From NCBI RefSeq assembly GCF_008692035.1, contig NZ_VTFG01000001.1:1178001-1242000 (forward strand): a DNA stretch of 64,000 nucleotides, in the 5' to 3' direction. Every line of letters starts with the position of its first letter. Position 1 is the stretch's first letter. Below the pieces are notes generated by a model that saw only the letters and a list, made by a program, of their open reading frames with translations, was not told where the DNA came from and searched no databases. This document shows positions 1 to 9,502 of this stretch, one piece after another. The DNA comes from Pseudomonas marginalis. Its GTDB lineage: Bacteria; Pseudomonadota; Gammaproteobacteria; Pseudomonadales; Pseudomonadaceae. The position numbers and the translations under genes are program-made.

Positions 1-417
1 GCCGCTGCCCTGCTGGCCGAGCAACAGATACCACGGCAAGTCGTTGCGCCAACGCTCATTGCGCTCGCCATAACGACGGGAGGTTTTCAGTGTGTGCAAC
101 GCCTCCTTGAAACGCCCCCGCACCTGCCTCCGCTCTTCGTCAATCAACCCCTTGCGTTGGTGGCGCTCCTGGTGCTGGCGCCGATTCAATCGTGCGGTAC
201 GGCGTGAGTCGACCATGACCATCGCTAACCCCCACAGCAGGAATAACCCGCTTATGGTCAACAGACGAGCTGGAGCGCCCTGCCAGAAACGGTGGTCGTC
301 CACCGCCAGCAATGGCCCGAAAAACCACACCAGCAACGCGCTGGCGAACACCACAAACAGGCTCCAGACCCAAGTCTTGCGCAGCGCCGTGCCCACGCCC
401 TTGAAGAATGCGTTCAT
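1..417 (-). CDS. tssM: TssM (IcmF-like) T6SS inner-membrane protein, N-terminal part only
   Basis: The first 139 codons are present and the rest lies beyond the window edge. The protein begins MNAFFKGVGTALRKTW, followed by a paired transmembrane hairpin (about residues 17-34 and 48-68) and a basic cytoplasmic stretch. It breaks off at GQQGSG, which looks like the opening of the family's Walker A loop. TssM spans the inner membrane and with TssL and TssJ forms the membrane complex that anchors the T6SS sheath. It starts 15 nt after the tssL stop, so it belongs to the same operon. An overlapping ATG 4 nt upstream opens another frame and is not the start. The TM hairpin and the tssJ-K-L-M order make the call firm. 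Confidence 0.9.
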   Translation of the reverse strand, partial: MNAFFKGVGTALRKTWVWSLFVVFASALLVWFFGPLLAVDDHRFWQGAPARLLTISGLFLLWGLAMVMVDSRRTARLNRRQHQERHQRKGLIDEERRQVRGRFKEALHTLKTSRRYGERNERWRNDLPWYLLLGQQGSG

Positions 418-432
418 TCATTGCTCCCAGCG

Positions 433-1296
433 TTACAACGGCGACCGTGTCTGATCCGACGCCAAAGATTGAAAAGGTTGCAGCACCGCCATGCGTTCAT
501 TGCCCAATGCCCAGGCAAAACCCAGGTACATGGCCAGCAAACAGGCGAGCGTGAAGACGACGACCCCGGCAGGGGAAAAGATGTGCATCCCGGCACCCGG
601 TGCCTGTGCTGCGGCAGCGGGTACAGGCATCGGCGGGCGCTCACCGCGCACATGCCGGATCTGTCGATACAAGCCATCGCGTACCGCTTCCAACTGCGGC
701 CCGCCCCGCTCCATGACGCGGTATTTACCTTCAAACCCCAGCGACAGGCACAGGTACATCAACTCCAGCATTGCCAGGTGCTTGACGGGGTCGCGGGATA
801 AACGCTCCAGCAGTTGGAAGAATTTTTCGCCACCGAAGGTTTCGTTGTGAAAGCGGCTCAACAGGCTGGATTTCGACCAGTCACTGCGACTGCCCCACGG
901 GGTAGTGACCACGGCTTCGTCAATAACGCTGCACAGTACATAGCGCGCCGACATGACCTGCCTGTCCTCTGCACCCTGGTGCAAGGCATACGCTTCAAAC
1001 GCCGTGATCCCCGACGACAACCTGTCATTGAGGGCCTGCAAGCTTTCCCGGCCGGAACTGCGCTTGAGTCGAACGACCTGCGACAGGAGTTCCCAGGCGG
1101 CGGCCACCAGGATGTTGGGCCCGATCTTGAAACTCTGTGCCCCTTGCAGGCTGGCGGTGTAGATCATCCGGTCTTCCAACCGTTCGAAGCGCGGTGGCGA
1201 TGGGAAGTCCGTCACCGGCGCCCCTGCGGGCGCGCGACCATCGAGGTCAAGCAGGATAGTTTTTTCGTCCTGCGGGTATTCGCTGTCCATTGTCAT
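433..1296 (-). CDS. tssL: TssL (DotU family) T6SS inner-membrane protein
   Basis: A protein of 287 residues with a DotU-like cytoplasmic domain at about residues 50-225 and a single C-terminal transmembrane helix near residues 245-265 (FTLACLLAMYLGFAWALG). It stops shortly after that helix and has no OmpA-like peptidoglycan-binding extension, so it is a short-form TssL. In the family TssL is tail-anchored and binds TssM and the TssK baseplate protein. A second ATG two codons in (MDSEYPQDE) is an equally good start. It lies 5 nt after tssK and 15 nt before tssM. Confidence 0.93.
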   Translation of the reverse strand: MTMDSEYPQDEKTILLDLDGRAPAGAPVTDFPSPPRFERLEDRMIYTASLQGAQSFKIGPNILVAAAWELLSQVVRLKRSSGRESLQALNDRLSSGITAFEAYALHQGAEDRQVMSARYVLCSVIDEAVVTTPWGSRSDWSKSSLLSRFHNETFGGEKFFQLLERLSRDPVKHLAMLELMYLCLSLGFEGKYRVMERGGPQLEAVRDGLYRQIRHVRGERPPMPVPAAAAQAPGAGMHIFSPAGVVVFTLACLLAMYLGFAWALGNERMAVLQPFQSLASDQTRSPL

Positions 1297-1301
1297 GGCA
1301 T

Positions 1302-2630
1302 TCAGTTCCTGATGGCCCAGAAATTGAGTTTGAGTTCGGCAAACTCGCCACTGGCGTGGAAGGCAAAACCGCCCGATTGTTCCAGCTGCGTGATATCACG
1401 GGCACTGAGTTCGAGCATGAAATAGGTCTTGCCGGCATGGAACGGGATCTGTCGGGGCGCCACCGGCAGTGGCTTGACCTTGATGCCGGCCAGATGCAGA
1501 TTGACCAGCTCGCGGATGCGTTCCACGGAGCCGATTTTCAAGTGCGCCGGAAGGCGGTGGCGCAGCTCCTCCGAATCGCATTGGGCAGTTGCCGCCAGAA
1601 TGAATGTTGCGCTACCCAGCAGTTTGAGATCACTCACCGGACAGACCAGCACACCATACTGTCGCGGCTCCAACGGGAGCTCAGTGGCGTGTTGTTCCAG
1701 CACCAACGACAGCACGGTGCGAATGCCTTCCATCAACCCACGAAAACTCGCCCCCTGCTCACCATGCTGGTAACGAGTCTCCAGTTGCGCGCGTTTGTTG
1801 TCGGTGGCGAACGTCGACAACTCGCCGAGGATCGACAACAACTGCCTGTACAACACCTCCGGACGTACCTGGCTCTGACTCAGGAAGTGACGCAACACCA
1901 GCTCGGTTCGATTGATCAGTTGCAGCATCAGGAAATCGCCGACCTGGGCCCCCTCCGCCCCGCCACCTCCCCGGATCCTCGCGGCAATCGCATCGCCTCG
2001 GGTGCCCAGCAGACTCAGCACTTCCTTGATACATGACGCGACATAGCCTGAGCCCTGCACATAGATAAACGCCGGTACGAAATCCGCGTCCAGCCGCACG
2101 CCGCCCTCGCGGGTCGAATCCAGCACCCGGGCAACCTGGAGTTTCACCTGCAACGTGTCACTGGTTTGCTCCCCTAACAGCAATCGCAGGTCCGGGCGTG
2201 CGCAGTTGATCCGGCAACGGGAATCAAAGCCAGCGTTCGAATCAGTGATCTCCGCTTCGCAGCTTACGTAGCGCGCCAGCACATCACTGTGCTCCTGCTG
2301 GCGCACTTCCACCTGATTGCCGATGGCCAACGGCAACGCCAGGTAAATGGCTTGCCCACTGGTGTGGGCAGGAACCTGCAACGCCAGTGGCTCCATCACG
2401 CTGCTCAGCTCGAACAAGCTGCCATCGGGAAATACACCGCTGGCCTGGTTGACGACCAGCTTCCCCAGATTGAGGTACTGCATATCGACATCAAGGGTCA
2501 GGAACCCCCAACCATCAATGCCCAGCAAACGGGTACGGTTGAGTTGCTGGTGGTAGTAACGGTCGTTGTGCTGCAAGTGTTGGGGGCGCAGCAGCATGCC
2601 CTCCTGCCACACGACTTTATGAACCTGCAT
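1302..2630 (-). CDS. tssK: TssK T6SS baseplate subunit
   Basis: A protein of 442 residues, the usual TssK length. It opens with the characteristic MQVHKVVWQEGMLLRPQHLQ, and the whole sequence reads as the TssK family. TssK is a cytoplasmic trimer that links the baseplate wedges (TssF, TssG, TssE) to TssL and TssM. The start overlaps the end of tssJ by 14 nt, consistent with translational coupling. Confidence 0.95.
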   Translation of the reverse strand: MQVHKVVWQEGMLLRPQHLQHNDRYYHQQLNRTRLLGIDGWGFLTLDVDMQYLNLGKLVVNQASGVFPDGSLFELSSVMEPLALQVPAHTSGQAIYLALPLAIGNQVEVRQQEHSDVLARYVSCEAEITDSNAGFDSRCRINCARPDLRLLLGEQTSDTLQVKLQVARVLDSTREGGVRLDADFVPAFIYVQGSGYVASCIKEVLSLLGTRGDAIAARIRGGGGAEGAQVGDFLMLQLINRTELVLRHFLSQSQVRPEVLYRQLLSILGELSTFATDNKRAQLETRYQHGEQGASFRGLMEGIRTVLSLVLEQHATELPLEPRQYGVLVCPVSDLKLLGSATFILAATAQCDSEELRHRLPAHLKIGSVERIRELVNLHLAGIKVKPLPVAPRQIPFHAGKTYFMLELSARDITQLEQSGGFAFHASGEFAELKLNFWAIRN

Positions 2631-3126
2631 GTCTATCCTCCGACCTCCGGGCTTGAGGGGTAACGACGCGAACCCCGGACTCGTCGAGCATCAGCTCGAC
2701 ACGCGTCAGGCGCTGCCGGGCGACGGGCAGCACAAGCCGCCATTGCACATGGGGCAGGTCCCGATAGGCAGCCACCACCCCGACATAACGACTCTGTGGT
2801 TCGACACTGAGCTTCAGCGCCAGCCGCTCACCGGGGCGCAGCTCCAACTCCTCGCTGTTGACCCAGTCCTTGGGCAGCGCCTGCTCTGCGCGGCTATAGA
2901 GGGTGAAGAAATCAGCGTTTTCGAACGCCACCGCGTGCCGCAGCTCCAGCAGGCGCACCACGATGGGAGACGGGCGACCGTGAAGGTCGCGGTTGACGCC
3001 GTCGCTGGCGCTCAACGCCAGGTCCAGCTTGGTCAGGGTTGAATACGGTGACACGCTGGCACACCCGGTCAGCAGGCCGAGTACAAGCAGCATTGACAGA
3101 ACGGCAGCTCGATACATGACAGTCAT
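2617..3126 (-). CDS. tssJ: TssJ T6SS outer-membrane lipoprotein
   Basis: A protein of 169 residues with a lipoprotein signal peptide: basic n-region, hydrophobic run, and lipobox LLTGC with the acylated cysteine at about residue 22. The rest matches the TssJ/VasD beta-sandwich in length. TssJ is the outer-membrane anchor that contacts the periplasmic part of TssM. The gene overlaps the fha stop by 4 nt (ATGA) and tssK by 14 nt. Confidence 0.93.
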   Translation of the reverse strand: MTVMYRAAVLSMLLVLGLLTGCASVSPYSTLTKLDLALSASDGVNRDLHGRPSPIVVRLLELRHAVAFENADFFTLYSRAEQALPKDWVNSEELELRPGERLALKLSVEPQSRYVGVVAAYRDLPHVQWRLVLPVARQRLTRVELMLDESGVRVVTPQARRSEDRHAGS

Positions 3127-4307
3127 CCCGGATAAGGCGCATGCAGCGTGGCGACCAGGCGCACCTGCTCCGCGTAGGCTTTGGAAAATTGGTTACGCAA
3201 CAGCTGCTCGCCCAAGGGTTGCTCGTCGATAAGGTGTCGGTAATGGCGCTGGTAGGCCCGCCAGTGGGCTCCATCGGTAGAGAACCTGGCCGGCATGTCC
3301 TGGCGCTCGAAGCACAGCAACAGATGGCTTGGTGCAAATGCCTCCACAGCGCCACGTATTGCAGCACGGCAAGCCACGACCAAGGCCAGCTGGTGGATTT
3401 GCATTTCCCGGAATGCCTGGGCGACCGCTACCTCTGCAGGCAGCGGGCCCGGCTCACCGAGGCCCAACAGTGAGGCCAGGGCAGACGGGGTATCGGTGCA
3501 ATCCTTCAAGGGGTTGTGACTCTTAATGGCAGGCACGGTCCAACCGAGGTTCAACTCGCCGTTCAGCTCATCGCGAGTACGCAGACTCTGCTGCAGCCCT
3601 TCGATGGTTTGCCTGAACAGACCAGCCACCTTGATCGCCAGGGCTTCGCATGCCTGGGTATCAAGCGTATCCAGGGGCACGCCCATCGCGTCCGCGAACT
3701 GCGACCAGAATGGAGCACGACTGGCTGCAGTCACCTGGGCGGGTTGAGTCGAGGCCTCTTCCGTTACTGGCTCGGCCCATCTCGGCACGATCAGGTGATC
3801 CCGTTCCAGGGGGCAGTGGGACAGTGCGCAGGCCGCCCTCGCAGCCGAGAGTTTCAGCGCCTCCGGATCCCCGGGTGAGCTGCCATGCACCTGCTCGCTA
3901 TCGAGTGCTCGCAAGGGGTCAAGCACCAAAAACGCGTCATCCGGAATCGTATCGTTGCCGAAAAACACCTGCCGGCCATTTTGTCTCCCGGGCGCCACAA
4001 GTCGTGCACGGATATCCACTGGCCCCAGTTGGTAGACATCACCCTCGCTGATCAGTCGTGCCTGCCCTTTGCACAAGCGCTCCGCGCTGCCCGACACGCC
4101 AATGCCATTGCTGCTGATGTCGGTGAAAAAATACTGGCCATCCCGGTAACTGACCAGGCCATGATGACTGGAGAGCAAGCGACTCGCGTCCGGGATGACC
4201 CAGTCACAGCCGATCCCGCGGCCGATCACGCCGCCGACGCCGTCGAATGTCTTACAGGATGCAGGCTCACCGCTTCCGGTATTGCACACCTCAAACACTA
4301 GTTGCAT
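3123..4307 (-). CDS. fha: FHA-domain T6SS protein (Fha/TagH type)
   Basis: I place the start at the ATG at 4307, which has GGAG 7 nt upstream, giving 394 residues beginning MQLVFEVCN. A longer frame reaching back to 4382 lacks that support and would cover the end of the small lipoprotein gene. Residues about 8-90 form an FHA domain with the GRGIGCDWVIPD, SSHHG and SSNGIGV landmarks of phosphothreonine readers. The rest is the long C-terminal region of T6SS-associated FHA proteins. In other T6SSs FHA proteins couple assembly to Thr phosphorylation, but no PpkA or PppA gene is visible in this window. Confidence 0.88.
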   Translation of the reverse strand: MQLVFEVCNTGSGEPASCKTFDGVGGVIGRGIGCDWVIPDASRLLSSHHGLVSYRDGQYFFTDISSNGIGVSGSAERLCKGQARLISEGDVYQLGPVDIRARLVAPGRQNGRQVFFGNDTIPDDAFLVLDPLRALDSEQVHGSSPGDPEALKLSAARAACALSHCPLERDHLIVPRWAEPVTEEASTQPAQVTAASRAPFWSQFADAMGVPLDTLDTQACEALAIKVAGLFRQTIEGLQQSLRTRDELNGELNLGWTVPAIKSHNPLKDCTDTPSALASLLGLGEPGPLPAEVAVAQAFREMQIHQLALVVACRAAIRGAVEAFAPSHLLLCFERQDMPARFSTDGAHWRAYQRHYRHLIDEQPLGEQLLRNQFSKAYAEQVRLVATLHAPYPG

Positions 4308-4323
4308 GACAAGGCTCCGCTGT

Positions 4324-4455
4324 TCAATCGCTGCGACGTGTCGCCTGGGGGTCACCCAGCGGACGGTAGTCAGCGTCATCAAAAACGTAATTGGCGTTGC
4401 AGCCGCTCAACAAGCACAGGACAAGCCCCAAGGATTTCCAAGTACGAAGTGGCAT
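4324..4455 (-). CDS. small T6SS-associated lipoprotein (OrfX position)
   Basis: A short gene of 43 codons on the minus strand. It begins ATG CCA CTT CGT and encodes MPLRTWKSLGLVLCLLSGCN followed by about 23 residues rich in D, R and Y. GGAG stands 8 nt before the ATG. The N-terminus is a textbook lipoprotein signal with lipobox LLSGC and the lipidated Cys at residue 19, leaving a mature peptide of 25 residues. It sits between sfa and fha, 16 nt before fha. As I remember it, P. aeruginosa H2-T6SS has a small gene called orfX in this slot. Its function is unknown. The SD, lipobox and operon position make it a real gene rather than chance. Confidence 0.75.
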   Translation of the reverse strand: MPLRTWKSLGLVLCLLSGCNANYVFDDADYRPLGDPQATRRSD

Positions 4456-4514
4456 CAGGTATCTCCAATGAAAGTAAGGCTGGCGGCGAAGAGTGGAAGC
4501 CATACGTGCACCAT

Positions 4515-6047
4515 TCAGCGTCCCCCTCGGACATCGCCGCCAGGGATGTTCAAGCGTGCAAGGCGGTAAAGCAGGGTGCGGCGTGCTAGCCCCAACTCGC
4601 GTGCCGTACGGGTCCGGTTGCCACGGTTCTTGTGCAGGCAGTCGATCAGGAATACCCGTTCAACCCGTTCCAGGCGCTGGCGCAACGTCGCGCCGACGGC
4701 AATAGTGGTCGGCCCGGACGACAGGCCCAGGTGTTCAGGCAGCACCACTGCGTCGTCACACAGCAGTACCGCGCGCTCGACCAGGCATTTGAGTTCACGG
4801 ACATTCCCGGGAAAAGGGTGGCACGAGAGTTGATCCAAGGCCGCAGCAGACCATTCCACCGGCGAGAGCCCCATTGCCGCGCAGGCCGATTGTGCGAACT
4901 GTCGCGCCAACAGCAGCACATCTGCGTCGCGCTCGCGCAAGGCCGGCAATTCGATCGGGAACTGCGCCAGTCGGTAGTACAGGTCCTCGCGAAAACTGCC
5001 CTCCGCCACCATTGCAGCCAGATCACGATGGGTCGCTGCGATAATTCGCACATCGACCTTATGGGCCGCATCGGCTCCCAACGGGCGAACCTCGCCTTCC
5101 TGCAACACCCGCAGCAGCTTGGCCTGGAGTGACAGCGGCATATCGCCGATTTCGTCGAGGAGCAACGTGCCGCCATCGGCGGCGTCAAATAGCCCCGCAT
5201 GGTTACGTTCGGCGCCTGTAAAGGCGCCCCTGCGATAACCGAATAGCTCGCTCTCCAGCAGCCCCTCGGGAAAGGCCGCACAGTTCTGCACCACAAAGGC
5301 TTTGCTACTGCGCGGCCCGGCAGCATGGATGGCCCGTGCCACCACCTCCTTGCCGGTTCCGGTCTCCCCGCGCAGCAGCACCGTGCAGGGCGCATTCAGC
5401 ACCTTGCCGATCAGCCGGTAGGTTTCTTCCATGGCTGCGCTGTTGCCGATCAGCCCATACGTCATACGCGCCGAGGGTAGACAAGGCCTGGCCTGGGAGC
5501 CGTTGTGCGGCGGACGCACACGTCGCAACAGCGCCAGCTGACTCAAGGCGAAGCTTGCCAGTTGGCTTAACGAGGGTCCGTAGTCCTGGAGCAGTTTCGG
5601 CCGCTGGCTGGCGCACAGCAATAGACCGGCAACGGCCTTGTGGCGAGCGAACAGCGGCAGGCATATCAACGAGTGCCAGGGCGTAGCTGTCGCGGGTAGA
5701 AAACCGCTTTCGTACACACTGTCGTCCAGGTTATCCACGCTCAGGATACTGGGATGGCCGAGCACGTGACGCAACAGTTGCTGATGCTGAAAGTCTGCGC
5801 CGCAAGCACCCTCGCCGAGGGGCAATGCGCCAGGAAAATACTGGGCAATCAAGTCCAGCCGACCCGTGTCCTCGTCCCGCCAATATAACTGGCCGAGTTC
5901 GCATTCACTCAGTTGCGCAGCCGCTGCAACACACAGGCCTGGCAACGTTGTCTCGTCACCCTCGATGCCCATTCGGGTGAACCAGGCCAGCAACGTCTCG
6001 GCGTAGGCCAGGGGCTGGGGTAAAGGGGCCAGCACATCGTTCATCAT
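4515..6047 (-). CDS. sfa: sigma-54-dependent T6SS activator (Sfa/VasH type)
   Basis: An enhancer-binding protein of 510 residues. Residues about 20-175 form a GAF-like sensor region. The AAA+ domain (about 195-430) shows Walker A GETGTGKE (227-234), the sigma-54 contact loop GAFTGA (274-279) and Walker [14 protein letters not shown] Fis-type helix-turn-helix closes the protein ([17 protein letters not shown]). The start overlaps the clpV stop as ATGA, and a second ATG follows directly. In Vibrio VasH and P. aeruginosa Sfa proteins such regulators activate RpoN-dependent T6SS promoters. The -24/-12-like site before hcp in this window is a natural target (inference). Confidence 0.92.
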   Translation of the reverse strand: MMNDVLAPLPQPLAYAETLLAWFTRMGIEGDETTLPGLCVAAAAQLSECELGQLYWRDEDTGRLDLIAQYFPGALPLGEGACGADFQHQQLLRHVLGHPSILSVDNLDDSVYESGFLPATATPWHSLICLPLFARHKAVAGLLLCASQRPKLLQDYGPSLSQLASFALSQLALLRRVRPPHNGSQARPCLPSARMTYGLIGNSAAMEETYRLIGKVLNAPCTVLLRGETGTGKEVVARAIHAAGPRSSKAFVVQNCAAFPEGLLESELFGYRRGAFTGAERNHAGLFDAADGGTLLLDEIGDMPLSLQAKLLRVLQEGEVRPLGADAAHKVDVRIIAATHRDLAAMVAEGSFREDLYYRLAQFPIELPALRERDADVLLLARQFAQSACAAMGLSPVEWSAAALDQLSCHPFPGNVRELKCLVERAVLLCDDAVVLPEHLGLSSGPTTIAVGATLRQRLERVERVFLIDCLHKNRGNRTRTARELGLARRTLLYRLARLNIPGGDVRGGR

Positions 6048-8488
6048 TGGCTGAACTCACAGATCGGCAGCCCGTCACCATCCAGGCAGGCGTGGGCCCG
6101 CGACAGCGGCTCACCCATCGCCACCGCCCCAAGCAGTCGATCGACCATCTGCGGCAACAGGTGGATCTCGATCCATTGGTCGATGTACCGCGCTCCGCTG
6201 TCGCTATGGACGCACCGCTCAGCCATATGCGTGACCAGTTCGGCCGTATAGCTCAAGGCCAGCTTGCGTGACTGCAACCTTCGCCCAAGACGGTCGAGCT
6301 TGAGTCTTGCCAGGTCATGCAACACAGCGCCCATCAACGGGTAATAGGGTACGACTCGCATCCGGGCGAGCAGTGCCGGTTTGAAATAGTCGCGCAGCAG
6401 AGGGTGAATTGCGTCCTGCAGCACCTGTGTGCCAGGTCGTCGGCCGCCTGCACATAAGTCGATAATGCAATCGCTGCCCAGGTTGGAAGTCATCAGGATC
6501 AGCGTATTGCGAAAATCGATTTCCCGGCCTTCGCCATCGTTGACCAGCCCCTTGTCGAAGATCTGATAGAACAGGTTCAACACCTCCGGGTCGGCCTTTT
6601 CGACTTCGTCGAGCAGCACCACCGAATAGGGGCGCCGGCGCACGGCTTCCGTCAGCACTCCGCCCTCTCCATAGCCGACATAACCGGGAGGTGCGCCAAT
6701 CAGCCGAGACAGGGCGTGTTTTTCCTGAAACTCCGACATGTTGAGGGTGGTGACAAAACGCTCGCCGCCATACAGCAAATCACCCAGGGCCAAGGCCGTT
6801 TCGGTCTTGCCCACACCACTTGGGCCTACCAACAGAAACACACCGACCGGCGCATCGGCCTTGTTCAGTCCGGCAGCCACCGCGCGCAGGTTGCGGTCGA
6901 GCGCCTGTATGGCAGGTTCCTGGCCGAGAATGCGCGACCGCAGCGCATCGGCAACCCCCAGCACCGATGCACTGTGCTCAAGGGACAGTTGTTCAACCGG
7001 AATGCCGGTCCAGGCGCTGATGACCTGTGCCACCAGTCGCGGGCATACACGCAACGGCTCCGCCAACGCGCGCTGTTCCAGCCAGCGCTGCTCCTGAAGT
7101 TGACGCTCACTCTCGACAGCCGCCAATCGCAGGCCCAATGCTTGTGCAGCCGGCTCATCCATTGGCAATCCGGCGTCCCTGTCTCGATTCAGCGAGTCGC
7201 GCTGCCGCGAGCCTTCAGCGTGCTCGGTACACAGGCGCTCCAATGCCTCGGGCACCATTATCTGGTTGATTCGCGCACGTGCGCAGGCGGTGTCCAGCAC
7301 ATCCACGGCCTTATCGGGCAACTGACGCCCTGCCAGGTAGCGGGCGCTCATCTGCGCCGCCGCGACGACGGCATCGTCACGTATATGCACGCCATGGCTG
7401 GATTCGTAGGCCGGGACCAGCCCGCGCAGGATCGAAGTCGCCTGTTCAACGCTGGGCTCGCCAACCAGCACAGGCTGGAAACGCCGCGCCAAGGCAGGGT
7501 CTTTTTCAAAGTATTTCTTGTATTCGGACCACGTGGTGGCAGCGAGGGTACGCAACTCACCGCGGGCCAGGGCCGGCTTGAGCAGGTTGGCGGCATCGCC
7601 GGCACCCGCCTGGGCACCCGCCCCCACCAGGGTATGCGCCTCGTCGATAAACAGAATCACCGGTGTCGGCGCGGCATTCACTTCGTCGATCACGCCTTTG
7701 AGACGCCGCTCGAACTCGCCCTTGATGCTGGCACCGGCTTGCAGCAGTGCCATGTCCAGGGTCAGCACACGCACACCCTTGAGTGGCTCCGGCACCTGCG
7801 AGCTGGCGATGCGCAGGACAAGGCCTTCGACAACCGCGGTCTTGCCCACCCCGGCCTCGCCGACAAGGATCGGATTGTTCTTGCGCCGCCGCATAAGGAT
7901 GTCGATCAGTTGGCGGATCTCACCCTCGCGACACAGCACCGGGTCGATACGCCCTTCCTGGGCCTGGCGTGTCAGATCATGGGTAAAGCGCGCCAGCAGT
8001 GACTCGCCGCCTGCTGCCGGGCAGACGTCAGGCCCCTGGTCCAGCACAAACCCCTGTATACGCTGTGCATCCAAACCGCTCAACAACTCGTGATAGCCGG
8101 TACCCGCGTGCTGCAGCGGGTGACGCAACAACGCCAGTAACAGTGCACCGTGGTCCACGACGCTCTGGCGCAACTCCAGATGGGCAACCATCAACGCCTG
8201 TTGCAACCACTGCACGAGGGCCGGGGCGAACACCGGATTACGCGTGGCACTTGCCTGCCCCTTGGGCTGCAGCGTTGCTTGCAGCGTCTGCGCCTCGATC
8301 CCGGCGTCGGCCAAGGCTCGTATCAAGAGCCCCCTGGGACGTTCCAGCTGGGTCAGTAGCAGGTCTTCCACCAGGACCTCCCTGCCACCTCGCGTCACGC
8401 AACGTTCGGCCGAGCGCTCCAGGTCCTGACGGACTGCGGGCGTCAATGTCAGGATCAGCTGTTGCAGGTCTACATTCATCATGGTCAT
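6044..8488 (-). CDS. clpV: ClpV (TssH) T6SS sheath-recycling ATPase
   Basis: A class I Clp/Hsp100 ATPase of 814 residues. It has an N-terminal Clp repeat domain (about 10-160), AAA+ domain 1 with GEAGVGKT, a short coiled middle domain (about 420-490), AAA+ domain 2 with GPSGVGKT and the D2-small domain. ClpV disassembles contracted TssB/TssC sheaths by engaging the TssC N-terminus. At 814 residues it is on the short side for the family. ATGs at 8488, 8482 and 8479 are all possible starts, and AGGGA lies just upstream. It overlaps sfa by 4 nt and follows tssG by 6 nt. Confidence 0.94.
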   Translation of the reverse strand: MTMMNVDLQQLILTLTPAVRQDLERSAERCVTRGGREVLVEDLLLTQLERPRGLLIRALADAGIEAQTLQATLQPKGQASATRNPVFAPALVQWLQQALMVAHLELRQSVVDHGALLLALLRHPLQHAGTGYHELLSGLDAQRIQGFVLDQGPDVCPAAGGESLLARFTHDLTRQAQEGRIDPVLCREGEIRQLIDILMRRRKNNPILVGEAGVGKTAVVEGLVLRIASSQVPEPLKGVRVLTLDMALLQAGASIKGEFERRLKGVIDEVNAAPTPVILFIDEAHTLVGAGAQAGAGDAANLLKPALARGELRTLAATTWSEYKKYFEKDPALARRFQPVLVGEPSVEQATSILRGLVPAYESSHGVHIRDDAVVAAAQMSARYLAGRQLPDKAVDVLDTACARARINQIMVPEALERLCTEHAEGSRQRDSLNRDRDAGLPMDEPAAQALGLRLAAVESERQLQEQRWLEQRALAEPLRVCPRLVAQVISAWTGIPVEQLSLEHSASVLGVADALRSRILGQEPAIQALDRNLRAVAAGLNKADAPVGVFLLVGPSGVGKTETALALGDLLYGGERFVTTLNMSEFQEKHALSRLIGAPPGYVGYGEGGVLTEAVRRRPYSVVLLDEVEKADPEVLNLFYQIFDKGLVNDGEGREIDFRNTLILMTSNLGSDCIIDLCAGGRRPGTQVLQDAIHPLLRDYFKPALLARMRVVPYYPLMGAVLHDLARLKLDRLGRRLQSRKLALSYTAELVTHMAERCVHSDSGARYIDQWIEIHLLPQMVDRLLGAVAMGEPLSRAHACLDGDGLPICEFSQ

Positions 8489-8494
8489 TAGTCC

Positions 8495-9502
8495 CTAGTG
8501 AGCATTGCTGGCCACGATGACCGCACCATCGGCGCACTCGTGTGCCAGCCAAGTGGTCCACCCCAGCCTGCAGACATTGTGTTCACCCACGTGCAACGGC
8601 CTGAGCGCCTCCTTGGCCAGCACCAGCCGCAGGTCATGCTCCAGCGGGTCTCGTGCAGCCAGTCGCACCAACGAACACAGCAGTGGATACTCCGACCCCG
8701 TCGGCAAGAAACCATGGAAGCGCTGCCAATCCAGATCCTGTATATGCACCCGGAACTTACCGTTGCAGTCGGTGATCCGGCTTCCCAGTACCTGGTCGAA
8801 GCCCAACAGGCTGTTGGCACAGCCAAGCTGGTTCAACTGCGGGGGAGCAATGGCAACCGTGCGTTCCACCCATTGCTCTATAAACACGCGCTCATGCCCG
8901 AAGTAGTAACGCAGCACTGTTTCGATCACCGCCGCCGAGTGCGCCCGCAGGCCAAGCAACCCCAGGTAGGGCAACAGTCGCTTGCAGTCCAACTGCGCGG
9001 CGGTACGGATGCGCTGGCCCCTCAACCCGATCAACGCAAACATCTGCTCGGAAAAAGCATCACGCGCCTGCGCCTGGAAACACGCCTGGTAGCGGTATTT
9101 GCGCCAGATCGGCAGCATCAGCCGTTGCAGACGATGGTGAAACAGGTCCAGGAAGTCTCGAGTCGCGTGGCCGCCCGCTCCATCGGCACTCGCCTGCTCA
9201 CCGTAAAAGGCCGGCAAGGGTGAACCTGCGCCGCAGAGGCCCAGGACATTGAGGCGAAGACGCGCACGCAATTGATCGTGTTCAACAAAAAACTCCAACC
9301 GGTCAATATCGTGACCGGGAAAACCAAGACCCGGGTTGGCCTGAAACTCCAGCCACTCATAGAGTGCGTTGTCATCCAGTAGCGGATGGGCATCGCGCAG
9401 GCGCTTGATCACCTGCGAAATCGCCTGGAACAGCGAATATTCACGGATGGCACGGCACAGTTGCTTCAAAGCAGGGGCTGCTGCCCCATCTGAGGTGGCC
9501 AT
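8495..9502 (-). CDS. tssG: TssG T6SS baseplate subunit
   Basis: A protein of 335 residues, the usual TssG length, with the family N-terminal pattern (REYSLFQAISQVIKRL) followed by FQANPGLGFPGHDI. TssG forms the core of each baseplate wedge with two TssF copies. Its start lies 37 nt inside the 3' end of tssF, with GGAG about 10 nt upstream. No later in-frame ATG exists before the conserved N-terminal region, so the overlap seems real. Confidence 0.93.
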   Translation of the reverse strand: MATSDGAAAPALKQLCRAIREYSLFQAISQVIKRLRDAHPLLDDNALYEWLEFQANPGLGFPGHDIDRLEFFVEHDQLRARLRLNVLGLCGAGSPLPAFYGEQASADGAGGHATRDFLDLFHHRLQRLMLPIWRKYRYQACFQAQARDAFSEQMFALIGLRGQRIRTAAQLDCKRLLPYLGLLGLRAHSAAVIETVLRYYFGHERVFIEQWVERTVAIAPPQLNQLGCANSLLGFDQVLGSRITDCNGKFRVHIQDLDWQRFHGFLPTGSEYPLLCSLVRLAARDPLEHDLRLVLAKEALRPLHVGEHNVCRLGWTTWLAHECADGAVIVASNAH

